DNA of 64,000 nucleotides from Hevea brasiliensis (lineage: Eukaryota; Streptophyta; Magnoliopsida; Malpighiales; Euphorbiaceae), in contig NC_079496.1 in NCBI RefSeq assembly GCF_030052815.1, positions 43,797,593-43,861,592 on the forward strand, given 5' to 3'. The translations under genes and the position numbers were made by a program. Numbering within the stretch: position 1 is the stretch's first letter; each line of letters opens with the position of its first letter. Positions 32,384-45,191 of this stretch are shown in pieces. Below the pieces are notes generated by a model. The model worked only from the letters and a program-made list of their open reading frames with translations. It did not search any database and had not been told where the DNA came from.

Positions 32384-35300
32384 TGTGACACCCTTACCCG
32401 TGTACAGTATACCCGAGTAAGTAATGCCACCTGGTGTACCGGCACACTCTAATATTCCTCAATTAATTTAGACAATGCTTTTGCATATAATTTATGAAAT
32501 ACAATTTATTTAAACCATTTATCAAAAGTATCATTCATTTAAGGTTCCGAAAATTTTAAGGAAAATCCGGCGGAGTACCGGCTAAAAATGGAGAAAGCCG
32601 TTCTTCGGAACCTGTTAAAAACACTTCCAATAAACAAATTCATTCATTCTCAACTTCAATATCATCACAAAACTCAATATCAAGATTTAAACAATTTTTC
32701 AGTTTCAGGTTTCAACAACCTTTTCATTTCACAACATCCATTTCTCATATACAAGCAATAAATACATGCTCAAATCTTGCATTCATAGTCATAACTTTCA
32801 TTATTTACATAAACATCAAAATATATTACATGAGTTCAAATACATATGAGAAAATACAAATCTGCTACAAAATATCAAAATGACAAAATGACACCTAGTG
32901 CCCTACCGATGCACTGAATGTAGTCAGGTGACACGGACATCGAAAGCGAACTGGATGGACTCACCCAGTCTGTGGTCGACTGGGCTCACGGTCGGAATCT
33001 CCAGTACCTACGCGTGGCAAAAGCAACGTTCTAAGCAATAATGCTTAGTGGTGCAATAATATAATAGAAGAAAATAGCAAGAAAATAAATGTGTATACAA
33101 TGTGTATGCTTTCTTTGTTTGATCTTGGTATATTCATTAATTCATTAACTTTGTTCACTTTTATTCATTTGATTGCCCCAAGTAACCTACACTAGACGAC
33201 TGGACTAGATAACGGGTAAACTGGCACTGGGTACCTAGTACCTCAGGCCGTCACACCATCGGTCACATATGCATCTCCCGGCAGGTAAATGTAATGACTA
33301 ACAAGTCAGAATAATATCAGGCACAAGGCCAAGTCTCAATGCAAGGTCAGAATGGCTAAAAGCCATGAAATCACAGAATGGCATTTTTGCCATGTGCAGT
33401 ACTGCTAACCGAACTCTATTGGCATGCCAAACTATCCAAACCAATCTTGTTAGGTATACTAGGGCATTTGAAACTCTTAAATTCGTCAATTTGTGAATTT
33501 CAATTTTTTTGGTGTTATTATTCATCATTGGTCAACAAAAATGTTGACTTTTAGAATAAAAATGTGTACATCAACTTTGGCACTCCCAACATACCACATT
33601 TGGTGTTTAAAACTTGTTGGCATTAAGTGTTTTTGCCATTCCAAAGTGTAACTCAACACAAACAGATTTTTCAGTTTTGGTGAGTCAACTTCACTGTTCC
33701 ATTGGACACTGTTACTGTTGGAATTTGAGGAAATGTAAAACATGAAAGTTGTTCCTTATTTTGTCTAGTTGAATTTCCTTTTTTTGAATCACTCCATTTG
33801 GAGTTTTGTAGCTCCAGATATAGCTCAAAAACCCAGGCTGTCCGGATGTGCAGTCTGCAGAATTTTACCATATCTACAGTGCATGAAGAGTGACTTGAGT
33901 CACTTGGTTGAATGGGTTCTAGCCATAATTTGGGGTAGGTTCCTTCATGAAAGTTGTTTGTCTATGTCTTAAATTGTTGCTGTAAAAATTTCAGACCAAT
34001 TGACCAAATCTACAGTGACTTATGGCTAAATGAACAGTTACTGTTTATTTGGTCAAATTCTGCAGAGGCAGTTTCAGGGTTCCGGATTGTGGCTGAGTTT
34101 TGACCCTTTTGCTTTGGTCTTTTGGGCATGGTTTCTTCAGCAAAAATGTGCCATTATAAGCCTAGTTTCATGTCCAATTGGCCAAACATCAATTGGACAA
34201 GCACAGCCCAAGTTATGGCAGTGCAAAGGGACTGAAATTTCAGTCCCTATGCTGCTGTCCATAGGGCAGTTTATACTTTCACTTTACCATCTCATTTTTC
34301 AGTTCTAATTAGGGTCAACCTACCTAAAATGGTCACTAATTGACCATTAAAAAGTTCCCTAACCATTTCCTAAGCTAAGTCACAATTTCACCTACACAAC
34401 CCTAATATCCAAACTCATTACTCATACACTTTGATTAACATACTTACTTAAGTCTCCATGCATATTAATACTTTAACCATGATTTCCAACCATTCTAAGC
34501 TTATCAAACAATCAACCTCAATCTCCCATAGGGCTGCCTAAATTCTTTGGTAGAGATACACATGGATTTGTTTCATTATTTCACAATTTTTCATTCATTA
34601 CAAGCATAGATCATGGAACTAATGAGTTTTAAACTTCATATATGCACTAACCTTGTTTGGGCAGAATTTCCAAAGCCCTAAACTCCAATTTCTTCCTTCT
34701 TCTAGGCTGCCAAGAGACCATGCAAGGTACTAGAACAAACTTTAGTAAAGCTAGGTTATGATTTTAGGGTGAAACAAGGTAGGAATTTGAGCTTGCTTAT
34801 TTGAACTTCAATGGAGGTTTCTAGGTGTGTTTCGGCTGGGTAGTGAATGAAGAGGGGCTGCTGCAAATTTTGGTAAATTTAGTATTCATTTAGTCTTTTA
34901 TTTAGTTAGTCAAAGGGTGGTTAAATTGTGATTGGTCCAAATAACCTTAATGACATCACCATGATGCCATAATGAAGCTTTTTTCCTCATTTTCTTTCCT
35001 TTTCTCCACTACTCATTTTCAATTTGATTTCTAGTAATGTTTATTCATATTTTATGTTATATTAATTATTTACTCAACTGGACAAGTCGGCCAAAAATCA
35101 CCTCGGAAGGCGAAATGACCAAAATGCCCTCCGTTTGGCTTAACGGGTCAAAATTGTCTGTACCGATTGAAAAATTTTTCTAGGTATTTTCTTGGCATTC
35201 TAATGCCATGGGAACCTCAATTACCCTTCTCTGGAGTCCCAAAAATTATTTTATAATTTTTCCCCCGGGTCTAGGGCTCTTCGTTGCGAGAACCGCAACT

Positions 35301-35512
35301 TCCCTCCGGTTACCCATCGCTAGGGCACCGGCTCATTTGACTTGGTTGTATTTTATTTCTAAAATTTTTACTAAGTGTTTCTTATCAATATTTGAGTAAA
35401 TTTTGGTCCCTCACTTAAGTTTAATTATTTTTTCGGACGTTCTAGCTGTCCGGACCGACACCGGTCGCCGGAACAGTAGGATGTACGGAGTGGTTATCGG
35501 GAGGGTGTTACA
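32384..35512 (-). repeat. 3' LTR of H
   Basis: 3,129 bp, TGTGACACC on the plus strand at 32384 to the TTACA end at 35512. A purine-rich PPT on the minus strand (AGAGGAGAAGAGT, 35513-35525) adjoins it. It has the palindromic motif at 35432-35452. Confidence 0.95.
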
Positions 35513-35523
35513 ACTCTTCTCCT

Positions 35524-36060
35524 CTAATTTAAATTTCGTCCTCGAAATTTACCTGATGCAAACAGTTGAGGGAACTGTTGCCTCATCGTTTCTTCACTTT
35601 CCCAAGTTGCCTCCTCGGTGTTGTGGTGCCTCCAAAGCACTTTCACCAATGGAATTTGCTTGTTCCTCAATTCTTTTACTTCCCGAGCCAGGATCCGTAG
35701 AGGTTCTTCTTCATATGTCAAATCCGGCTGTATTTCAATTTCTTCTCTGGAGATGACATGTGAAGGGTCTGAGCGGTATCTTCTGAGCATGGACACATGG
35801 AACACATTGTGGATCTTGTCCAGCTCTGGTGGTAAAGCTAGCCTATAGGCCACTGGACCCACACGTTCAATGACTTCATATGGGCCAATGAACCTAGGGC
35901 TCAACTTACCTTTTCTTCCAAACCTCAACACTTTCTTCCATGGTGACACCTTGAGGAACACTTTGTCGCCAACCACATATTCTATTTCTTTTCTCTTCAG
36001 GTCGGCATAAGATTTACATGCATCTGAGGCAACCTTCAAGTTGGCTTTGATTATTTTCAC
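35524..36060 (-). pseudogene. H integrase C-terminus and chromodomain
   Basis: The open frame of 178 residues starts in the integrase C-terminal domain (YVVGDKVFLKVSPWKKVLRF, LSPRFIGPYEVIERVG, IHNVFHVSMLRRY) and ends with a chromodomain (ILAREVKELRNKQIPLVKVLW, TWESEETMRQQFPQLF). The chromodomain of chromoviruses is thought to direct integration to heterochromatin. The frame is intact to its stop at 35524. It is out of frame with the integrase core upstream. Confidence 0.85.
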
Positions 36061-36986
36061 TTTTTCTCACTGTTTCACTGTGTCCGGCCCTACCGCTTGT
36101 CTTCTCCCAATTCAGTCCAAAGACACTGAGTTCTACATTTTCTCCCATACGCTTCATACGGGCCATTTGGATACTAGCTTGGTAGCTATTGTTGTATGCA
36201 AATTCGCGATGGGAGGTATCTATCCCAGCTTTCCTCAAACTCAATGACACAACTCCTCAAAGATATCCTCAAGGACGACAAGTATTTCACGTTATTGTTA
36301 TCATTTCAATTCAATATTTGTATCAATTTCATGGGTTTCAATTGTTTACCCGATTACTCTTTACGATTGCCCATCCGTCTGAGGATGGAAAGTCATCTTG
36401 AAATGGAGTTGTGTACCCAAGGATTCATGCAACTTCTTCCAAAATCTCGATGTAAACCTTGGGTCTCGATCGATATGATGGAAAGTGGGATTCCATGCGC
36501 CTAACTATCTCACTAATATACACTCGCTAACTTCTCCGGAGTAGTCACCCTAATCGGCGTAAAGTGTGTCGACTTTGTCAATCTATCAACTATCACCCAT
36601 GCCGCATCATGTTTCTTCCGGTGAGAGGTAGACCACTTACAAAATCCATGGTGACCCGATCCCATTTCCATTCGTATGCGATAGGTGTAGCAAACCCGAT
36701 GGAACTTGATGTTCTGCCTTGACTTGTCGACATGTCAAGCATTTAGTCACATAGTCGGCTATGTCTTTCTTCATACTGTGCCACCAATCTGAAGCTTCAG
36801 GTCATGATACATCTTTGTACTTCCTGGGTGCATAGCATATACACTGGTGTGTGCCTCTCTTAGAATACTAGCTTTCAATTCCCCATCATTTGGTACACAC
36901 AGTCTTTCTTTGTAGTACAGACACCCATCTGCTTTCACCCCATAGTCAGTTGCTTTTCCCTCTGAGATCTTGCTCATAATAGCCAT
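36061..36986 (-). pseudogene. H integrase zinc domain and decayed catalytic core
   Basis: The first part (36771-36986) reads ILREAHTSVYAMHPGSTKMYH, the HHCC start. The catalytic core at 36061-36770 can be followed only in short pieces that change frame often, and the DDE residues cannot all be placed. The tract 36228-36712 has one CTG, no CAG and about 20 CG dinucleotides, very unlike its surroundings. The indels may thus be sequence errors. Confidence 0.65.
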
Positions 36987-37012
36987 TAAATTCTCATCTG
37001 ACTTTTGCCCAT

Positions 37013-38303
37013 CTAGTATCTATCAGAGGTGTTTGGCCTCACTTGCAACTCAGCCAAAACAGCTCCATCTCGAATCAAAGTTAGACGGGCATTCAATAAT
37101 CTCAAAGTTGTGATAGACTTTCTGCTCAAAGCATCAGCAACTACATTTGCCTTCCCAGGATGGTAGTCAATTACACAGTCATAATCCTTCAGGAACTCAA
37201 TCCATCGCCTCTGTCTAAGGTTGAGTTCCTTCTGGGTTGGCAAATATTTCAGGCTTTTGTGGTCTGTGTAAATGTAGCACTTTTCCCCATACAAGTAGTG
37301 CCTCCATATCTTTAGTGCAAAGATAATTGCTGCAAACTCTAGATCATGGGTAGGGTAGTTCTGCTCATGTGGCCTTAGCTGTCTGGAAGCATAGGCGATC
37401 ACTTTCCCCTCTTGCATCAATACACACCCTAACCCATTATGAGAGGCATCACTGTAGACCACAAAGACCTTCCTCGACCTCGGCTGTGTTAACACTGGTG
37501 CCTCTGTCAACATAGCCTTCAACTTCTCAAAACTGGTCTGACACTTGTCATTCCAGTCAAATCTGACATTCTTGTGTAACAGTTTAGTCATTGGAGCAGC
37601 TATTAAGGAAAATCCCTTCACAAATCTCCTGTAATACCCTGCTAGCCCCAAGAAACTTCTGACCTCAGTTGTATTTCTGGGAGGCTTCCATTCCATCACT
37701 GCTTCTATTTTCTTAGGATCCACCCTAATCCCATCAGCTGACACTATGTGTCCAAGGAATGCAATTTCACTCAGCCAAAAGTCACACTTGGACAACTTAG
37801 CATACAGCTTCTTTTCCCGCAGGGTTTGCAGAACAATCCTCAAATGTTCATCATGTTCTTCCCTGGTCTTGGAGTACACCAGAATGTCATCAATAAAAAC
37901 CACTACGAACCGATCTAGGTATGGATGGAAGATACAGTTCATAAGGTCCATGAACGCCGCTGGTGCATTTGTTAGGCCAAAGGGCATCACGTAAACTCAT
38001 AATGCCCATACCGGTCCCGAATGCGCCTTGGGCACATCTACATCTTTCACCCTCACCGATGATACCACGATCCGAGATCAATCTTAGAAAATACTCCTGC
38101 TTCCCTTGGTGATCAAACAAATCATCAATTCTAGGCAACGGATACTTGTTCTTCACGGTCACTTTATTCAACCGTTAATCAATGCATAGCCTCAAAGTCC
38201 CATCCTTCTTTTTCACAAACAGACCTTGGAGCTCCCCATGGTGACACATCTGGGCGTATGAACCCCTTATCCAAAGAATCCTTGCAATTGAGTTTTCAAC
38301 TCC
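37013..38303 (-). pseudogene. H reverse transcriptase and RNase H
   Basis: The open frame 37013-37990 has the RT palm end and RNase [18 protein letters not shown], catalytic [10 protein letters not shown], the RT thumb [35 protein letters not shown], then RNase [47 protein letters not shown] and [12 protein letters not shown]. The N-terminal RT (37991-38303) is in other frames with several 1-2 base losses. The catalytic residues visible are intact. Confidence 0.85.
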
Positions 38304-38968
38304 TCAATTCATGGGTGCCATCCTATAAGGAGCAATGGAAATGGGTCTTTGTACTGCAAAGGTCTCAATAGCAAATTCAACTTCCCTTTCTGGTGGCAAA
38401 CCAGGTACCTCTTCAGGAAATACTTCTGGGAAGTCTCTCACTGTGGGTATGTCACTCAAGTTTGGCTTAGCCTGCCTAGTATCCACCACATGTGCTAGGT
38501 AGGCTTCATAGCCTTTTCTCATCAGTTTTCTTGCAACTATGGCTGAGATGACATTGGACAAGAAATCTGCCCTTTCACCCACAACAGTGATCTCATTACC
38601 CTCTGAAGTTTTTAGAGAAATTCTCTTCAATTTGCAATCAACTATTGCCTGATGACGTGACAACCATCCATTCCCAAAATCACGTCAAACTCATGGAAAG
38701 GCAACTCAATCAGGTCTGCCAAGAATTCATACCCCTGAATCCTTAAAGGGCAACCCTTATACACTTTGTTCACTACCACACTGTGGCCCACTGGATTAGT
38801 GACCAGAATATCTTGGTCACTCTCCCCTACCAATATCCCCTTTCTACGGGTAGGTTGATGCAGATGTATGAATGAGTGGATCTGGATCCACCAATGCATG
38901 CACGTAAGTATTGTAGAGGGAGAACGCACTCGATGACGTCCGGCATCTTGTTCCTCCCGAGCTCTCAA
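38304..38968 (-). pseudogene. H protease
   Basis: Two overlapping frames cover the retropepsin domain; its DPGSTHS active-site region is garbled (WWIQIHSFIHL in the shifted frame) but the flap and C-terminal blocks are clear ([37 protein letters not shown]). Linker [20 protein letters not shown] leads to RT. Frameshifts at about 38650, 38880 and 38930. Confidence 0.75.
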
Positions 38969-38999
38969 GGCATAATTTACGGCAGTGGTCTATTATTTG

Positions 39000-40148
39000 G
39001 CCTCTCTGCCGCTCGATGTAGGCCTCTCGAGATGGTCCCACGCCAGATTTACGGACCTTCTACCCCTTGGTCGTGCAGAGCGTGTCCATCTACTTGTGTC
39101 GGAGCAGCTTGTAGTAGTTCTGTGTGGGCGGTTCCTCGCTTGATGTTCTGCCGACCCACATCTCAAGCAAGCACCGATTTCTCCAACATTCCCCTGTGCC
39201 ATTTCTCGACGGTGTGGACACGCAGAAGATGCCGCTCGCCCTCGAACCCCATCCTCGAGAGCGCCCACCGATGGTGTGGACCGACCTCTCCTAGGGGTGA
39301 ATCGTGGCTGGCCCCGAGACTGACTCGACCACGTGGTCGACCCAACTGCGTGTGAGGACCCTTAAACTTCTTCCCAAATCCGTGGGTGGAACTAGACCGA
39401 CTGGTCCCCTCTTCTCGCTCTCTCCTTCTCAGTCCGCTCATTGATTCTCACTTTTTCAACCCTTATTGCAGCTTCCACTAGCTTGCTAAATTCTGTGATT
39501 CCCAAGGCGTGAGCTGTATCTTGATATTGTCATTCATCCCTCTTCAAATCTCTTGCACCTTTCAGCCGTTAGGGACTATTTCCTTCCATAGCGGCTCAAC
39601 CGAACAAACTCCTTCTCATACTCACCATCCGACAACTGTCTCGCCTCAGTTAATGAATTCCCTTCTTCTCTTCCGTATACAAGCACACGTATTTCTTCTT
39701 GAACTCGAGAGGAAGAAGTCCCAAGTTACGACTTGGCTGCACTTCATCGGACACAGTGTCCCACCATCCGTAGGCATCGTCTTGTAACAAGGATATAGCG
39801 ACTTCTAAGTTCTCGCCTGGGTGCAGTGGAGTTGTTTTAAGACTCGCCTGCCTGCTCAACCAATTCTACCGCAATGCAGTCATCTTCTCTCTGCCATAGA
39901 AGTCCACACCCAAACTTCCTTAGCCTTTCCAGTGTGATTTACTGTGGAGCCGGTGGTGGTGGTGGTGCCGGCATTACCCGGCCATTTGTTCCAAGAAGTC
40001 GGCCATTTGTTGGAACATGGCTCGTGGAGGCCGAAAGGTGCTCGCTTGAGCCGGGTGGAGCATTCTCTCATGCCCCAGCTCTCACCGCTGCAGGTGGAGC
40101 ATGACTCTCCACTTCCTCCTCAATGGCTCTCTGTGATGTAGGGTCCAT
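39000..40148 (-). pseudogene. H Gag
   Basis: The minus ATG at 40148 (M-D-P-T) starts Gag. The core is visible in pieces (LLQDDAYGWWDTVSDEVQ, LEFKKKYVC) and a zinc knuckle near 39150-39200 (CLRCGSAEHQARNRP). Compared with B, several CTG/CAG sites have lost a base, producing frequent shifts, for example at 39840-40100. Confidence 0.7.
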
Positions 40149-40258
40149 ATCCTATTCAAAATAAGAAAGATAGACAGATCTACGTTAGTGTCACCTCGAC
40201 TCTTACAAGTGCAATGCATGGTATGGACTCAATCTAGGACCAGAAACGCCTAAACCGT

Positions 40259-40270
40259 GCTCTGATACCA
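40259..40270 (-). promoter_or_regulatory. Primer-binding site of H
   Basis: Minus-strand TGGTATCAGAGC, initiator-methionine type, five bases inside the LTR end. Confidence 0.9.
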
Positions 40271-40275
40271 CTAAA

Positions 40276-43200
40276 TGTGACACCCTTACCCGTGTACAGT
40301 ATACCCGAGTAAGTAATGCCACCGTGTACCAAGCACACTCTAATATTCCTCAATTAATTTAGACAATGCTTTTGCATATAATTTATGAAATACAATTTAT
40401 TTAAACCATTTATCAAAAGTATCATTCATTTAAGGTTTCGAAAATTTTAAGGAAAATCCGGCGGAGTACCGGCTAAAAATGGAGAAAGCCGTTCTTCGGA
40501 ACCTGTTAAAAACACTTCCAATAAACAAATTCATTCATTCTCAACTTCAATATCATCACAAAACTCAATATCAAGATTTAAACAATTTTTCAGTTTCAGG
40601 TTTCAACAACCTTTTCATTTCACAACATCCATTTCTCATATACAAGCAATAAATACATGCTCAAATCTTGCATTCATAGTCATAACTTTCATTATTTACA
40701 TAAACATCAAAATATATTACATGAGTTCAAATACATATGAGAAAATACAAATCTGCTACAAAATATCAAAATGACAAAATGACACTTAGTGCCCTACCGA
40801 TGCAATCGCAGTAGTGAGGTGACACGGACACCGAGCGTAATCGGCGATGGACTCACCCACCGTGGTCTACTTGGCTCACGGTCGGAATCTCCATTACCTA
40901 CGCGTGGCAAAAGCAACGCGCTAAGCAATAATGCTTAGTGGTGCAATAATATAATAGAAGAAAATAGCAAGAAAATAAATGTGTATACAATGTGTATGCT
41001 TTCTTTGTTTGATCTTGGTATATTCATTAATTCATTAACTTTGTTCACTTTTATTCATTTGATTGCCCCAAGTAACTTACACTAGACGATCGGATCGATA
41101 ACGTAACCGCACTAGGTACCTAGTACCTCGGGCCGTCACACCATCGGTCACATATGCATCTCCCGGCAAATGTAGCGGCTAACAAGTCAGAATAATATCA
41201 GGCACAAGGCCAAGTCTCAATGCAAGGTCAGAATGGCTAAAAGCCATGAAATCACATAATGGCATTTTTGCCATGTGCAGTACTGCTAACCGAACCCTAT
41301 TGGCATGCCAAACTATCCAAACCAATCTTGTTAGGTATACTAGGGCATTTGAAACTCTTAAATTCGTCAATTTGTGAATTTCAATTTTTTTGGTGTTACT
41401 ATTCATCACTGGTCAACAAAAATGTTGACTTTTAGAATAAAAATGTGTACATCAACTTTGGCACTCCCAACATACCACATTTGGTGTTTAAAACTTGTTG
41501 GCATTAAGTGTTTTTGCCATTCCAAAGTGTAACTCAACACAAACAGATTTTTCAGTTTTGGTGAGTCAATTTCACTGTTCCATTGGACACTGTTACTGTT
41601 GGAATTTGAGGAAATGTAAAACATGAAAGTTGTTCCTTATTTTGTCTAGTTGAATTTCCTTTTTTGAATCACTCCATTTGGAGTTTTGTAGCTCCAGATA
41701 TGGCTCAAAAACCCAGGCTGTCCGGATGTGCAGTCTGCAGAATTTTACCATATCTACAGTGCATGAACAGTGACTTGAGTCACTTAGTTGAATGGGTTCT
41801 AGCCATAATTTGGGATAGGTTCCTTCATAAAAGTTGTTTGTCTATGTCTTAACTTGTTGCTGTAAAAATTTCAGACCAATTGACTAAATCTACAGTGACT
41901 TATGGCTAAATGAACAGTTACTGTTCATTTGGTCAAATTCTGCAGAGGCAGTTTCAGGGTTCCGGATTGTGGCTGAGTTTTGACCCTTTTGCTTTGGTCT
42001 TTTGGGCATGGTTTCTTCAGCAAAAATGTGCCATTATAAGCCTAGTTTCATGTCCAATTGGCCAAACATCAATTGGACAAGCACAGCCCAAGTTATGGCA
42101 GTGCAAAGGGACTGAAATTTCAGTCCCTATGCTGCTGTCCATAGGGCAGTTTATACTTTCACTTTACCATCTCATTTTTCAGTTCTAATTAGGGTCAACC
42201 TACCTAAAATGGTCACTAATTGACCATTAAAAAGTTCCCTAACCATTTCCTAAGCTAAGTCACAATTTCACCTACACAACCCTAATATCCAAACTCATTA
42301 CTCATACACTTTGATTAACATACTTACTTAAGTCTCCATGCATATTAATACTTTAACCATGATTTCCAACCATTCTAAGCTTATCAAACAATCAACCTCA
42401 ATCTCCCATAGGGCTGCCTAAATTCTTTGGTAGAGATACACATGGATTTGTTTCATTATTTCACAATTTTTCATTCATTACAAGCATAGATCATGGAACT
42501 AATGAGTTTTAAACTTCATATATGCACTAACCTTGTTTGGGCAGAATTTCCAAAGCCCTAAACTCCAATTTCTTCCTTCTTCTAGGCTGCCAAGAGACCA
42601 TGCAAGGTACTAGAACAAACTTTAGTGAAGCTAGGTTATGATTTTAGGGTGAAACAAGGTAGGAATTTGAGCTTGCTTATTTGAACTTCAATGGAGGTTT
42701 CTAGGTGTGTTTCGGCTGGGTAGGGAATGAAGAGGGGCTGCTGCAAATTTTGGTAAATTTAGTATTCATTTAGTCTTTTATTTAGTTAGTCAAAGGGTGG
42801 TTAAATTGTGATTGGTCCAAATAACCTTAATGACATCACCATGATGCCATAATGAAGCTTTTTTCCTCATTTTCTTTCCTTTTCTCCACTACTCATTTTC
42901 AATTTGATTTCTAGTAATGTTTATTCATATTTTATGTTATATTAATTATTTACTCAACTGGACAAGTCGGCCAAAAATCACCTCGGAAGGCGAAATGACC
43001 AAAATGCCCTCCGTTTGGCTTAACGGGTCAAAATTGTCTGTACCGATTGAAAAATTTTTCTAGGTATTTTCTTGGCATTCTAATGCCATGGGAACCTCAA
43101 TTACCCTTCTCTGGAGTCCCAAAAATTATTTTATAATTTTTCCCCCGGGTCTAGGGCTCTTCGTTGCGAGAACCGCAACTTCCCTCCGGTTACCCATCGC

Positions 43201-43392
43201 TAGGGCACCGGCTCATTTGACTTGGTTGTATTTTATTTCTAAAATTTTTACTAAGTGTTTCTTATTAATATTTGAGTAAATTTTGGTCCCTCACTTAAGT
43301 TTAATTATTTTTCCGGACGTTCTAGCTGTCCGGACTGACACCGGTCACCGGAACAGTAGGATGTACGGAGTGGTTATCGGGAGGGTGTTACA
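40276..43392 (-). repeat. 5' LTR of H
   Basis: 3,117 bp from the minus TGTAACACC at 43392 to the plus-strand TGTGACACC at 40276. Closely similar to the 3' LTR, except in patches at 40800-40875 and 41080-41140. Confidence 0.95.
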
Positions 43393-44103
43393 GCTAGAGG
43401 GGGCTTTCATTATTTTATTACCTTTACTGATGATAAATCAAGGTTTGGGTATTTGTATTTGATGAAATACAAACATGAATCTTTTGAAAAGTTCAAAGAA
43501 TTTAAATCTGAAGTAGAAAATCAAACAGGAAAGAGTATTAAAGCTCTTCGATCAGATCGTGGAGGTGAATATTTGAGTACTGAATTTGATGAATACTTGA
43601 GAGAGCGTGGCATTGTTTCTCAGCTGACTCCTCCAGGAACACCACAACTGAATGGTGTATCTGAAAGGAGAAATCATACCCTATTGGATATGGTACGTAG
43701 TATGATGAGCTATACTGATATGCCAATCTCCTTTTGGGGATTTGCATTAGAATCAGCTTTGTATATTCTGAATAGGATTCCATCAAAATCAGTTTCTTCC
43801 ACACCTTATGAGATATGGCATGGAAGAAAACCAAGTCTTAAGCATGTTAAGATTTGGGGTTGTCCAGCTTATATCAAAAAGCTGAACACTGATAAATTGG
43901 AGACCAGATCAGAAAAAGGTCGATTTGTTGGATATCCAAAAGATAGTTTTGGATATTATTTTTATTTGCCTACTTCACAAAAGGTTGTGATAAGTAGAGA
44001 TGCCACATTTCTTGAACAACAGTTTGTTCAAGAAGGAGGCAAAGGAAGGCAAATAGAGTTAGAATTGGAGAATTCTGACCAACCAATGCATCGATGGATA
44101 TAG
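43393..44103 (+). pseudogene. Copia C integrase core
   Basis: Completes the DDE core: FTDDKSRFGYLYLMKY, second Asp in ALRSDRGGEYLS, PPGTPQLNGVSERRNHTLLD with the catalytic Glu, then FWGFALESALYILNR and the GKRF-like block RSEKGRFVGYPKDSFGYYF. The frame is intact from the H insertion to 44103, where a shift of about one base leads into the linker starting at about 44094. Integrase would insert the copia DNA into host chromatin. Confidence 0.9.
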
Positions 44104-45191
44104 ATCCATCTAGTCAACCTATACCCGTTGATGAAACATCTACAGCTGTTCCTCGTAGAACAACCAGGGTATCTCACCCACCAGTGAGATATGGTTTTCT
44201 TCATGAAGAAGAACAAGAGTTGTCTACTCATGAAGAAGTAGATCATGGAGATGATCCACTTACCTATGAAGAAGCTATATCAGATATAGACTCTTCAAAA
44301 TGGATTGATGCTATGAAATCCGAGATTGATTCCATGTATAAGAATCAAGTTTGGGATCTTGTTGATCCACATTAAGTTATTGTACCTATATTGAACAAAT
44401 GTGTTTTCAAGATGAAAATTGGTTCTGATGGAAAGGTAGATACCTATAAGGCAAGGCTAGTAGCGTAAGGGTTTCGCCATAGGCAAGGAATCGACTATGA
44501 GGAGACTTTCTACTTTGTTGCCATGCTTAAATCAATTAGGATTTTATTAGCAATAGCTGCGTACTATGATTATGAGATTTGGCGGATGGATGTCAAACGA
44601 CTTTTCTCAATGGATACATTGAAGAAAACATTTTCATGGAACAACCTAAGGGATTTGAATCCCAAGATGGTTCCAAGGTATGCAAGCTAAAGCGATCTAT
44701 TTATGGGTTGAAACAAGTCATGAGGAGTTGGAACATCCGCTTTGATGAAGCCATTAAATCCTTCGGTTTTATCAAAAATGAGGATGAGCCATGTGTATAT
44801 AAGAAGGTTAGTGACAGTGCTATCACTTTCCTTGTCTTATATGTGGATGACATCTTGTTGATGGGTAATGACACGGTATGTTGACGACTATGAAGGTATG
44901 GTTGTCAAATACATTCTCCATGAAAGACTTAGGGAGGCAACCTATATTCTTGGGATTCGCATCTATAGAGATAGAGCGAAAAGAATAATTGGTTTATCCC
45001 AAAGTCTATACTTGGAAAAGGTGTTAAAGAGGTTTAACATGCTTGATTCCAAGAGAGGATTGTTACCAGTGAGACATGGTATCCATCTTTCTAAAGAGAT
45101 GTCTCCAAAGACACCTGAAGAAAGAGATAAGATGGCCAGATTCCATATGCTTGGCTATTGGAAGTATAATGTATGCAATGTTGTGTACTAG
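44094..45191 (+). pseudogene. Copia C reverse transcriptase
   Basis: After a linker (VPRRTTRVSHPPVRYGFLHE), RT starts with YEEAISDIDSSKWIDAMKSE and NQVWDLVDPH, stops at 44373, and continues in the same frame with stops to about 44580. A one-base loss in an A run near 44598 shifts the frame to LNGYIEENIFMEQPKGF, SIYGLKQVMRSW and the catalytic YVDDILLMGND, ending at 44884. Another shift at about 44870 gives EATYILGIRIYRDRAKRIIGL to 45191. The YVDD is intact. Confidence 0.85.

Larger units (their letters stand above)
32384..43392 (-). mobile_element. Tekay-like chromovirus H, complete ends
   Basis: A minus-strand Ty3-gypsy element of 11.0 kb with two LTRs (3' LTR 32384-35512; 5' LTR 40276-43392), PBS, gag, protease, RT, RNase H, integrase and chromodomain. 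It is flanked by perfect GCTAG (32379-32383 and 43393-43397), within the integrase of C. LTR differences outside two GC-rich patches are about 0.7% by eye, so the insertion is young. Nearly all domain borders are broken by indels, many of which alter CTG or CAG. Confidence 0.97.
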
